From the NCBI GenBank assembly GCA_003165315.1, contig PLSX01000249.1:1-54027 (forward strand): 54,027 nt of DNA, written 5' to 3'. The notes beneath the pieces were generated by a model. It did no database searches. It saw only the letters and a program-made list of their open reading frames with translations, and was not told where the DNA came from. The stretch is from Acidobacteriota bacterium (GTDB lineage: Bacteria > Acidobacteriota > Terriglobia > UBA7540). Position numbers and translations under genes: made by a program. Below, piece after piece: positions 45,067 through 53,453 of the stretch (position 1 is the stretch's first letter; every line of letters begins with the position of its first letter).

Positions 45067-45885
45067 ATGCCAATTACATTGCGGTGGTTAATGAACGCAA
45101 TACGGTATGCCAGTCGGCTACTTATCCTGGCGGGTCTTGCTCTGTTTTTTTATGGGCTGGCGTGGAATTTCTCCACCCGCAGGTACATGACAGGCTTTGC
45201 TGATGCCATCATTCCTCTTGCCGGCTCCCCACAAGAAAAAACGGAAGCTTTAATCGCATGGTTTCACCATGAGCCCCAAAGGAACGACCTCTTTACCTCA
45301 GAATCTGAAGGGCCGATCCACGACCGTGACCCTGTCAATATTGTTCAGGATGCACGTTTGCTGAAGGTTTGTGGAACGGCGAGCAATGCGTTTATGAACT
45401 TGGCGGATGCGGCTGGCCTCAAAGTTCGCCGTCTACTCCTTCTCGATCAGTCCGGTGGCACGATGCACGTTGTGGCGGAAGTGCAATGGGGTGATCGATG
45501 GATCGTGGTAAACCCCCAGCAAGGGCTTATCTACAAAGACCACCTTGGACGTGCCCTCACCCGGGAGGAATTGCGCAAACCGGAAGTATTTAAGGATGCC
45601 ATCAGCCGCATGCCCGGCTACGCCCCCGAATATACATTTGAGCGCACTATTCATGTTCGACTAAGAAGAATTCCCATCCTTGGAGATCCTTTGCGCAAGG
45701 TGCTCGATAGATTTGATCCACAATGGGAGGAAGCCATTAATTGGTCGTATTTTGCTGAAAACCCCCCACTCTGGCTTATTTTGATCTCCTTATCCCTGCT
45801 CCTACTTGGGCTTATGGGTCTTATGATTGCGAACCGATCCGGCCGCGACCGTCGGAGCGGGCCTTTGAAAGTGTCCATTTCGTAA
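45067..45885 (+). CDS. Membrane-anchored transglutaminase-like protein
   Basis: The 272-residue protein has one helix near 14-34, an extracytoplasmic domain and a second helix near 240-260. The domain contains VCGTASNAFMNLADAAGLK with Cys102, MHVVAEVQWGDRW with His134, and IVVNPQQG with Asn149. That is the order and spacing of the transglutaminase/papain-like fold, with Asn in the place of the usual Asp. It may be a peptidase or an amide-forming or amide-breaking enzyme at the periplasmic face. It lies 44 bases upstream of the asparagine-synthase-family gene, so a shared pathway is likely. The start is ATG at 45067 with GAGAAAAG upstream; GTG at 45022 is possible. The function is unknown. Confidence 0.7.
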   Translation: MPITLRWLMNAIRYASRLLILAGLALFFYGLAWNFSTRRYMTGFADAIIPLAGSPQEKTEALIAWFHHEPQRNDLFTSESEGPIHDRDPVNIVQDARLLKVCGTASNAFMNLADAAGLKVRRLLLLDQSGGTMHVVAEVQWGDRWIVVNPQQGLIYKDHLGRALTREELRKPEVFKDAISRMPGYAPEYTFERTIHVRLRRIPILGDPLRKVLDRFDPQWEEAINWSYFAENPPLWLILISLSLLLLGLMGLMIANRSGRDRRSGPLKVSIS

Positions 45886-45928
45886 CGAAAAAGCACGCGC
45901 TTTCCCCGATGGATCGGTATATTAAACC

Positions 45929-47848
45929 ATGTGTGGTATCTGCGGAATAATCGGTAGCACGGAACCTGAGCCGACGCAAAACGTCGTGCGGCAGATGCTG
46001 GGTCAAATGCATCACCGTGGGCCAGACGATGAAGGGACTTACGTCGATGGCTCAGTGGCTCTCGGAATGCGCCGCCTGAGCATCATTGATGTTGGCGGCG
46101 GGCACCAACCCGTGTTCAACGGAGACCGAACCCTCGCCGTGGTTTTCAACGGAGAGATTTATAATTTTCAAGAGCTTCGATCCGCACTGGAATCCCGCGG
46201 TTATCATTTCCAAACGAATAGCGACACTGAGGTCATCGTTTACGCATACGAAGAATGGGGAGAGGACTGCGTCGACCATTTCGAGGGGATGTTCGCCTTT
46301 GCCCTCGCTGAGACCTCGAAATCCACACGCCGTGGCAACCCCCGAGTTTTACTGGCGCGCGACCGTCTTGGGATCAAGCCGCTTTACTATGCTACTGTTG
46401 ATGGCAATTTAATCTTCGCCTCCGAGGTTAGGCCACTGCTTGCCTCGGGTCAGATTGAACCCCGGCTTTCGCAAGCGGCCCTGCAAAGCTTCCTGCTGTT
46501 TGGCTCTGTCGTGGAGCCTATGACGTTGGTCGAAGGCGTCTTTTCTTTGCCCCCTGGGCACCGAATCACCCTCTCTGCCTCCGGCAGGCATACTAGTATT
46601 CATCCTGAGCCTTATTGGGATTTTGCCTCCTCTGCATGCCCACAGCCTACTACAAGATCTCAGGAACGTTGCTCGGCATCGGGATTCCTGCGGGCGCTCC
46701 TGGAAGAAGCAGTTGATTCCCATTTAATTGCAGACGTTCCGGTAGGGGTCTTTTTGAGCAGCGGGATTGATTCCACCGCCCTTGTTGCCCTGGCTGCGCA
46801 CAAGAAAGTGGCCCTTAACACAGTAACAGTGGTCTTTCCGGAGCAGGAATTCAGTGAGGCGGCCATGGCACGCCGCACGGCGCGGCAATTCGGAACGAAT
46901 CACCAAGAATTAGTATTGACCGGCGACGATATGTTGGCGCGGCTGAATGACGCGGTGAGTGCACTTGACCAGCCCAGCATGGACGGAGTCAACACCTACT
47001 TTGTTTCCTGGGCGGCCCGGCAGGCGGGATTGAAAGTTGCGCTTTCGGGCTTGGGCAGTGACGAAATTTTTGGGGGGTACAGTACCTTCCGTATGACTCC
47101 TGACGCCCAATCCGTGGCGTCTCTGGCCCGGACCATGCCTGGGGGAGTTCGTTCCACGCTCGCCTCTGCCGCAGAAAAAACTCTGGGCCATTTTCAACGG
47201 AACGATGCGCATCGGAAAATGGCCGCACTCTGGCGTGACCCTAATTTCCTTCCTCATCCTTATTTCTACACCCGACTTCTTTTCACCCCAACGCAGGTAT
47301 TAGGGCTGCTGAAGGGCAACGGCCTCGACTCGCCGGACCCATGGAAGGATTGGCTGGAGGAAACCGCAAGGGGGGCGAAACAGCTTGATGACTTTACCGC
47401 TGTGTCTTGCCTAGAGTCCCGATCCTATATGGTCGACACCCTGTTACGCGACACGGATTCAATGAGCATGGCGCACTCCATCGAAGTGCGGGTGCCATTC
47501 CTTGATCATGCGCTGGTCGAATACGTGGCGCGATTGCCCGGATCGATTAAGCGCAATGGCCGCCCCAAATCACTATTGATTGATGCCATGACCGATCTCC
47601 TGCCCGCAGAAGTTATCTCCCAAAAAAAACGAACCTTTACTCTTCCCTGGGAGCATTGGCTCAGGAATTCCTTGATGAAAGAAGTTGCCGCGGAATTTCA
47701 GGATATCGCCCACCCCCTCAAGGAGTCCCTTAACGCCCATGCGGTTGGGCAAGTCTGGACGGATTTTCTTGCAGGGAAGACAAGCTGGTCACGTGTTTGG
47801 AGCCTTTTTGTACTGAACCGCTGGGCGCGACGCCACTTGGTTAGCTGA
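45929..47848 (+). CDS. asnB: Asparagine synthase (glutamine-hydrolysing) family amidotransferase
   Basis: The 639-residue protein begins MCGICGIIG, exposing the Cys2 glutaminase nucleophile after Met removal. The class II amidotransferase domain runs to about 190, with HHRGPDDEG, FNGEIYNF and RDRLGIKPLYY. The synthetase domain follows, with the PPi-loop SSGIDST near 277-283 in GVFLSSGIDSTAL, and GLGSDEIFGGY near 375. In housekeeping AsnB the loop is SGGLDS; the SSGIDS form is common in amidotransferases of polysaccharide loci, which may amidate uronic acids or other acids. Length is as in the exosortase-locus group, although no exosortase is seen. It lies next to a transglutaminase-like gene and a carbamoyltransferase. 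Confidence 0.93.
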   Translation: MCGICGIIGSTEPEPTQNVVRQMLGQMHHRGPDDEGTYVDGSVALGMRRLSIIDVGGGHQPVFNGDRTLAVVFNGEIYNFQELRSALESRGYHFQTNSDTEVIVYAYEEWGEDCVDHFEGMFAFALAETSKSTRRGNPRVLLARDRLGIKPLYYATVDGNLIFASEVRPLLASGQIEPRLSQAALQSFLLFGSVVEPMTLVEGVFSLPPGHRITLSASGRHTSIHPEPYWDFASSACPQPTTRSQERCSASGFLRALLEEAVDSHLIADVPVGVFLSSGIDSTALVALAAHKKVALNTVTVVFPEQEFSEAAMARRTARQFGTNHQELVLTGDDMLARLNDAVSALDQPSMDGVNTYFVSWAARQAGLKVALSGLGSDEIFGGYSTFRMTPDAQSVASLARTMPGGVRSTLASAAEKTLGHFQRNDAHRKMAALWRDPNFLPHPYFYTRLLFTPTQVLGLLKGNGLDSPDPWKDWLEETARGAKQLDDFTAVSCLESRSYMVDTLLRDTDSMSMAHSIEVRVPFLDHALVEYVARLPGSIKRNGRPKSLLIDAMTDLLPAEVISQKKRTFTLPWEHWLRNSLMKEVAAEFQDIAHPLKESLNAHAVGQVWTDFLAGKTSWSRVWSLFVLNRWARRHLVS

Positions 47849-47895
47849 TCGTTCTATCTCCGCAGCAAACGGGCGGAAAGACAAACTAAAAAACT

Positions 47896-49659
47896 ATGAA
47901 TATCCTCGGAATTAATGCTTATCATGCCAATGCATCGGCAGCCATTGTGTGCGATGGAAAACTGGTAACGGCGGTAGAGGAGGAACGCTTCAACCGCGTC
48001 AAATACGCTGCGGGCTTTCCTGCAGCGGCGGTGCGGCACTGCCTGGCAGAGGCTGGCCTCACTCTGAAGGACATCGACCATGTCGCCATCCCACGCAATC
48101 CTTGGGCCCGGATTGCGACCAAGCTCTTTTATGCGATTCAAATGCCCCGGTTCACGTTGGATCGCTACCGGGCCATGAAGCAGTTCAAGGGAATTCACGC
48201 TGACTTTGCCGCTGCGTTCGATGTCGACCCCGCTAAAATCCAGGCCAAGTTCCATCGTATTGAGCATCACGTGGCGCACCTGGCCAGCACATTCTTCGTC
48301 TCGCCCTTTGACAAAGCTGCCGTTCTTTCCACGGATGGCCTCGGCGATTTTGCCAGCACCATGTGGGCGACAGGGGAAGGGAATCGCCTCAACGTTCATG
48401 GATCGGTCGCGTTCCCTCATTCCCTTGGGCTCTATTACACTGCCATGAGCCAATACCTGGGGTTTTGGAAGTTCGGAGATGAATACAAAGTCATGGGGCT
48501 TGCGGCCTATGGTGAGCCTAACTATGTCGAGGAACTTAGGCACGTTGTGACCCCCGGAAACGGCAAGGGGTTTTCATTGGGTCTGGAATACTTCTGTCAC
48601 CACAAGTCAGGCCCGGAAATGACCTGGCAGGAAAACGGAAAAACTCCGGTTCTGGGACAGCTCTTTTCCCCTTACCTGGAGGATCGGTTGGGCAAGACTC
48701 GTCCTGCTACGGAGCCCGTTGGCAAAAAGCACCAGGATGTTGCCGCCTCGATGCAAGTGGTGCTGGAAGAAGCGTATTTTCGCCTGCTCAATAATCTTGA
48801 CGCCGCCGCACATCAGAACAAAGTGTGTCTCGCGGGAGGCGTCGCATTCAATTGTGTTGCCAACGGAAAGATCTTTGACCACACCCCATTCTCACAAGTT
48901 TACGTGCAACCGGCCGCGGGTGATGCCGGATTAGCCGTGGGTGCCGCTTACTATGTCCATCACCAGATTCTTGGGCAGCCGCGAACCTTTGTGATGGACC
49001 ATGCGTACTGGGGGCCGCAGTTTACCACTAAGACCATTGAGAAAGCTCTCGAGAATAGCCAGATTCGTGATTTGGGCTATCCGGTTAAGAAGCTCTCGGA
49101 CGAAGAGCTTTTCCACTTGACCGCCCAACACATCGCGGCCGGGAAGATTTTGGGTTGGTACCAGGGGAGGCAGGAGTGGGGGCCGCGCGCACTCGGCAAC
49201 CGAAGCATTCTTGTGGACCCGCGACGGGCGGAAATGAAAGACATCCTCAACCGGCGAATCAAGCACCGCGAAATCTTCCGGCCGTTTGCTCCTTCCATCC
49301 TCGAAGAAGCCACGGGCCAGTACTTTGAGCGCTCCCATCCCTCGCCCTTTATGAACCTTGCCTACACAGTGAGGCCGGAAAAGCGGGGAGTCATTCCCGC
49401 CCCAACCCACGTGGATGGAACCGGCCGCCTCCAAACCGTGAGTCGTCAAAACAGCCCCCGGTACTGGGCACTGATCAAGGAGTTTGAAAAGCAGACCGGA
49501 GTGCCGGTGCTTCTCAATACCTCCTTCAACGATAATGAGCCGATTGTCACATCGCCCAAAGAAGCCATCGACTGTTTCCTTCGAACCCGGATGGATGTTT
49601 TGGCTCTGGGGAATTTTCTGATTGAAAAGCCGCTGGATCCCTCGCCGGATGCGACTTAG
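47896..49659 (+). CDS. Carbamoyltransferase (NodU/CmcH/TobZ family), copy 2
   Basis: The 587-residue protein has the N-terminal Kae1-like domain with GINAYHANASAAIV and the metal-binding H124-H125-X2-H128 (EHHVAHLAS), then AGGVAFNCVANG. The C-terminal domain has GRQEWGPRALGNRSI and VLLNTSFNDNEP. It moves a carbamoyl group to a hydroxyl using carbamoyl-AMP. It is clearly different from copy 1 (GPRALGNRS against GPRALGDRS, and a different first loop), so the two may act on different sugars or positions. It follows the amidotransferase gene after 47 bases. The start is ATG at 47896. Confidence 0.95.
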   Translation: MNILGINAYHANASAAIVCDGKLVTAVEEERFNRVKYAAGFPAAAVRHCLAEAGLTLKDIDHVAIPRNPWARIATKLFYAIQMPRFTLDRYRAMKQFKGIHADFAAAFDVDPAKIQAKFHRIEHHVAHLASTFFVSPFDKAAVLSTDGLGDFASTMWATGEGNRLNVHGSVAFPHSLGLYYTAMSQYLGFWKFGDEYKVMGLAAYGEPNYVEELRHVVTPGNGKGFSLGLEYFCHHKSGPEMTWQENGKTPVLGQLFSPYLEDRLGKTRPATEPVGKKHQDVAASMQVVLEEAYFRLLNNLDAAAHQNKVCLAGGVAFNCVANGKIFDHTPFSQVYVQPAAGDAGLAVGAAYYVHHQILGQPRTFVMDHAYWGPQFTTKTIEKALENSQIRDLGYPVKKLSDEELFHLTAQHIAAGKILGWYQGRQEWGPRALGNRSILVDPRRAEMKDILNRRIKHREIFRPFAPSILEEATGQYFERSHPSPFMNLAYTVRPEKRGVIPAPTHVDGTGRLQTVSRQNSPRYWALIKEFEKQTGVPVLLNTSFNDNEPIVTSPKEAIDCFLRTRMDVLALGNFLIEKPLDPSPDAT

Positions 49660-49745
49660 GCCCCAGGAGAGGTCGCAAAAGCTTAATCCTCTTGCTTTCG
49701 TAGCCTGCATGTGAAAAGGTTACAAACCCTGCCGCCTGACCCCTG

Positions 49746-50936
49746 ATGCGAATTCTTCTCCTGAACGAATATTTTCCACCCGACACCTCAGCAACCGCGC
49801 ACATGGCGGCAGCCGTGGTGGATGCACTGGCAGCAGGGCATGCTGTTACCGTTCTCTGCGGGCGCCCCTCTTACGATCCCACGGAGCGGCACCTCTACTA
49901 CCTGCTTGGGCGCGAGCAGCGGGGTTCCGCCATCGTGGAGCGGGTGGGTTCAAGCACTTTTCCCCGCTTTCGCATGCGCCAGCGCATCTGGAATTACCTC
50001 TCCTACGTTATCCTCGCTGTCCCACGGGCACTCTTCATCCCCACTGATCTCGTGATGGCCATGACTGATCCGCCCTTTGAAGGCATTGTGGGCGCATTTG
50101 TGGCTTGGCTCAAAAGAAAGCCGTTCGTTTATAACATCCGCGACCTTTACCCGGAGATGGCGGTTGTGGGCAGCATCGTTCGCCCCTCTTGGTGGGTAAG
50201 GCTTTGGGAGAGGCTGCATCGATGGGCACTCGGCCGTGCGAGCCGCGTCATCGTTCTGGGAGAAGATACGCGCGAGCGCATCATCGCCAAAGGCATTGAT
50301 CCCGCTCGCGTGGTGGTGGTTCGCGACGGGGTTTACGCCACGCCTCGGGTGGGTGAGCAGGATCATCCGGTTACCCAGGAAATTCGCAGCGGTTTTTCTT
50401 TTGTGGTTCTCCATGCTGGCAACCTGGGCTTTTATGGGGCGTGGGAAACAATCATCAAAGCTGCTGACCTGCTTGATCATGAAGATATAGGCTTTGTATT
50501 CGTTGGGGAAGGAGCACTTCGCTCCCAAGTGGAGGCATCCGCGCGCGGTGTGGATAAGATCAAGTTCCTACCCTTTCGTCCAGCCGACCAGGTGCCCTAT
50601 GTCCTTTCGGCGGGTGACTTGCACCTGATCACGATTAAGCACGGACTTGAAGGTGTAGTTGTGCCGAGCAAACTTTACTCTACCCTGGCAGCCGGTCGTC
50701 CGATCCTGGTGCTGGCTCCAGATGGGAGCGATGCGGCGCGCGTGGTGCGCCGTCTCGATTGCGGCGTGGTGGTGGATCCAGATGACCCTGCGGCGGTTGC
50801 GGCGGTTATTCGGGAATTGGCCCGCGACCCTGATCGAATTGCCCAGATGGGCGAACGGGCATTTCAGGCTGTCGGAGAGTTCGCCCGCGACAAAGAGCTT
50901 CAGCACTTCCGATGCGTCATCGAAGGTGTGGCATGA
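49746..50936 (+). CDS. GT4 glycosyltransferase, WbuB-like
   Basis: The 396-residue protein begins MRILLLNEYFPPDTSATA and shows DLVMAMTDPPFEGIVGAF near 98. VYNIRDLYPEMAVVGS, near 130, is the signature of the WbuB/WcaI GT4 branch. The C-domain has VVLHAGNLGFYGAWETI, FVGEGALRSQVEA and GVVVPSKLYSTLAAGRPIL, where the E-X7-E motif is replaced by the KLYSTLAAG form normal for this branch. Known WbuB transfers L-fucosamine, but I do not assign the sugar. The start is ATG at 49746 without a strong ribosome binding site. An MraY/WecA-like gene follows. Confidence 0.9.
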   Translation: MRILLLNEYFPPDTSATAHMAAAVVDALAAGHAVTVLCGRPSYDPTERHLYYLLGREQRGSAIVERVGSSTFPRFRMRQRIWNYLSYVILAVPRALFIPTDLVMAMTDPPFEGIVGAFVAWLKRKPFVYNIRDLYPEMAVVGSIVRPSWWVRLWERLHRWALGRASRVIVLGEDTRERIIAKGIDPARVVVVRDGVYATPRVGEQDHPVTQEIRSGFSFVVLHAGNLGFYGAWETIIKAADLLDHEDIGFVFVGEGALRSQVEASARGVDKIKFLPFRPADQVPYVLSAGDLHLITIKHGLEGVVVPSKLYSTLAAGRPILVLAPDGSDAARVVRRLDCGVVVDPDDPAAVAAVIRELARDPDRIAQMGERAFQAVGEFARDKELQHFRCVIEGVA

Positions 50937-51072
50937 AGAATTTGTGGTGTGGGACGCTTGCAGACATCGAGAAGGAAATTACGTTCCCTGGATTCAGTCG
51001 TGACAGGATATCCGCCCCTTGGGTTGGCGCCATTGTGGATCGAGATGCGGATACGCAGGAAGAGGAGACACC

Positions 51073-52122
51073 ATGCTGGACGGAGTATTGACGTTTGCCG
51101 TTGCTTTTGCGGCTTCCTGTAGTTTGACGATCCCAATCCGGCGGATTGCCCTCCACTGGGGAATCGTTGATGTCCCCAATGCGCGCAAAATTCATCGCAC
51201 GCCCATTCCGTTATTAGGCGGCGTCGCCATCTACTGCGGGACAGTCATCGCCATTCTGGCGTTTGTAGAAAGTCGTTCCCGTGGACAAATGTTGGGTATT
51301 GTCGCGGCTTCAACATTGCTTCTTGTGGTGGGGATTATGGATGACCGCCATCTTCTTCACCATCAAGTAAAGCTGTTTGTCGCCATGCCTCTGGCAGCCG
51401 TGACCCTGGTGGCGCTGGGAGTCAGGACGCATTTCCCCTCCGCCTTTATCCGGGGCCCGCTGGGATCCGTTCTGGATATAGGATTTACACTTTTCTGGGT
51501 AGTGGGGATCACCGCCGCCTATAACATTTTCGATCACATGGACGGCCTTGCCAGTGGAGTCACCGCAATTGCCTCGCTTTTCTTTACCATTCTGGCTCTT
51601 CGTGAAGGGCAGGTATTAGTCGCGACCTTCGGCGCAGCTCTTCTTGGTGGCACCTTGGGGTTCCTGCTTTGGAATTTCAAACCCGCCAAAATTTTCATGG
51701 GAGACGGCGGCGCCATGTTTTTGGGTTTCATGGTTGCAACCTTGGGGCTAAAACTGCGGATGCCCGATGTGCCGGAGGCCACAAGCTGGATGATTCCAGT
51801 CCTCCTACTGATTGTCCCAATTTTCGATACCACTTTGGTATCGATATCGCGAGCGCGCCGCGGATTGATTCCCTTTGCTTCGCCGGGAAAGGACCACACG
51901 GCCCACCGCTTGGCAAATACCCCGCTCGGGCAACGCGGGGCTGTCCTGCTACTCTACGCGGTTGGATTTGCTGGCGGTGGACTCGCATTGCTGGTTTGTG
52001 AACTGTCGGTCAAATCCGGTTTGGTTTTGGGTGCTGGTGTGGCGGCGGGGGTGCTAGCGGCAGTGTTTATCTTGGAGCAATTTCATTACGAAAGGCAGAG
52101 TGTATCCGGGGGCATCTCCTAA
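51073..52122 (+). CDS. WecA/MraY-type polyprenyl-phosphate phosphosugar transferase
   Basis: The 349-residue protein has about ten helices. NARKIHRTPIPLLGG (about 36-50), Asp90-Asp91 in IMDDRHLLHHQVKL, and YNIFDHMDGLASG with Asp154 and Asp157 follow in order. GDGGAMFLGFM comes after them, then DHTAHRLAN near 275, which carries the family's C-terminal histidine. The enzyme joins a sugar-1-phosphate from a UDP-sugar to undecaprenyl phosphate. It is the only initiating transferase in the window, since no WbaP/WcaJ type is seen. The HMDG wording differs slightly from the usual GLDG. ATG at 51073 has GAGGAG upstream; TTG at 51019 gives 18 extra residues. Confidence 0.93.
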   Translation: MLDGVLTFAVAFAASCSLTIPIRRIALHWGIVDVPNARKIHRTPIPLLGGVAIYCGTVIAILAFVESRSRGQMLGIVAASTLLLVVGIMDDRHLLHHQVKLFVAMPLAAVTLVALGVRTHFPSAFIRGPLGSVLDIGFTLFWVVGITAAYNIFDHMDGLASGVTAIASLFFTILALREGQVLVATFGAALLGGTLGFLLWNFKPAKIFMGDGGAMFLGFMVATLGLKLRMPDVPEATSWMIPVLLLIVPIFDTTLVSISRARRGLIPFASPGKDHTAHRLANTPLGQRGAVLLLYAVGFAGGGLALLVCELSVKSGLVLGAGVAAGVLAAVFILEQFHYERQSVSGGIS

Positions 52123-52170
52123 ATTCTCTCAGTTTGGGTTATACTCATATCCTTTAGCTCGCTTGCCACG

Positions 52171-52189
52171 ATTCCCCAAAGCGGGGAAT
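52171..52189 (+). terminator. Weak stem-loop after the WecA-like gene
   Basis: ATTCCCC (52171-52177) and GGGGAAT (52183-52189) form a perfect 7-bp stem with an AAAGC loop. It lies about 50 bases after the WecA-like stop codon. No T-run follows, so it is at most a weak terminator or a regulatory hairpin before the reductase gene. Confidence 0.35.
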
Positions 52190-52253
52190 TTAAGCGATAA
52201 TACAGCTATACTTGGCCGGCCCCAAGCTGGCGCATTTAAGGTTATGAGGAAGC

Positions 52254-53453
52254 TTGGATAGGAGTCACGTCACCCACCCCAAAGTCGCGATAGTTGGCGG
52301 ATCGGCAGCCGGCCTTTTTACTGCTTATTTGCTTGCCCGGGCGGGGCGCCAAGCGCACGTTTTTGAAGGGCAGGATCGCTTTGACGCCGCCTCGCGCTCC
52401 CTTATTGTCACCCACCAGATGCGGGAAGTTCTGGGGGGCCTGGGCGAAAAAGCGGTGGTTAACGAAATCCGCCGGTTTGAGCTTTTCACCGACGGACGGG
52501 TGGCAAAAATTGAACTCCGCCGCCCAGATCTTATTATCGAACGGAACCTGCTGATTCGGGAATTGGCCATGGCAGCGCAAGCAGCCGGTGCAAGCATCAA
52601 GTTTGGTCAGAAGTTCCTTTCTCTTGACGAGAACAATCAAACCTTAACCCTGACCATGGAGCGCGGCAACAGTGGTAACGCCGATGGCGCGCAGTATCGC
52701 ACCGTCATTGGTGCAGATGGCGCTGTCAGCCGTGTTGCAAAGGCCGCAGGCATGCCCAAACCTCCTACCGTTCCGTTGGTGCAGGCCATTGTGGACCTGC
52801 CAGCGGGGATGGCTCCAGATACGGTTCGGGTTTGGTTTATTCCTGAGGACACGCCCTACTTTTACTGGCTCATCCCGCACTCCTCGACGCAGGGCGTTGT
52901 GGGTCTCATTGGTGAAGATGGAGCCGCCACCAAGGCCGTCCTGGAAAGCTTCCTCGAAAAACATCATCTGAAGCCGCTGGGATATCAGGGAGCGAGAATT
53001 CCCATCTACACCGGCTGGACTCCTGTGCGCCGCCAATTGAGTGGTGGAGACGTGTATTTGGTTGGGGATGCCGCCGGCCATGTCAAGGTCTCCACTGTAG
53101 GCGGCATTGTTACGGGCTTCCGTGGCGCCCTGGGAGTTGTGGATGCCATCCTGAACGGTGGCTCGAGTAGCAAGCTTCACGCTTTAAGGCGTGAGTTAGA
53201 TACCCACCTGTTGGTTCGCAAGTTAATTCACGGATTTACCCAAACACATTACTCTCACCTGGTCGACCTCCTCAATGCGCGGGTTCGCAAGGACCTTGAA
53301 GCCCACACGCGTGATGATCCCCGTGGTATCCTCTGGCGCCTTTGTGTTCATCAGCCCCGCTTTCTTCTGGTGGGGATACGAGCTCTGCTGAGCGGCGCAA
53401 GTTTCCCCGACCATCGCCGCCCGGAAGAATTGCCGGCAAATCGAGCCGTATGA
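52254..53453 (+). CDS. FAD-dependent oxidoreductase, geranylgeranyl-reductase-like
   Basis: The 399-residue protein has an N-terminal FAD-binding Rossmann motif (VAIVGGSAAGLFTAYLLARAG, in which GGSAAG stands for the usual GxGxxG). An acidic end follows the second strand (FEGQDRF), and LVGDAAGHVKVSTVGGIVTG, near 269, is the second FAD motif. The PYFYWLIPHSSTQGVVGL segment near 200 is typical of the geranylgeranyl reductase/PHBH-like group. Known members saturate isoprenoid double bonds or hydroxylate aromatics. The start is TTG at 52254 with GAGGAAG upstream. Its place right after the lipid-carrier transferase suggests action on the polyprenyl carrier or on a precursor, but this is inference. 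Confidence 0.82.
   Translation: MDRSHVTHPKVAIVGGSAAGLFTAYLLARAGRQAHVFEGQDRFDAASRSLIVTHQMREVLGGLGEKAVVNEIRRFELFTDGRVAKIELRRPDLIIERNLLIRELAMAAQAAGASIKFGQKFLSLDENNQTLTLTMERGNSGNADGAQYRTVIGADGAVSRVAKAAGMPKPPTVPLVQAIVDLPAGMAPDTVRVWFIPEDTPYFYWLIPHSSTQGVVGLIGEDGAATKAVLESFLEKHHLKPLGYQGARIPIYTGWTPVRRQLSGGDVYLVGDAAGHVKVSTVGGIVTGFRGALGVVDAILNGGSSSKLHALRRELDTHLLVRKLIHGFTQTHYSHLVDLLNARVRKDLEAHTRDDPRGILWRLCVHQPRFLLVGIRALLSGASFPDHRRPEELPANRAV

Noticed and set aside
45929..47848. Exosortase-linked system suggested by the amidotransferase type
   Set aside because: No exosortase and no PEP-CTERM-type protein is encoded in the window, so the resemblance is limited to this one family.
47854..49710. Two long minus-strand frames (229 and 259 codons) over the second carbamoyltransferase
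   Set aside because: The + strand gene keeps every family motif; the antisense products have none.
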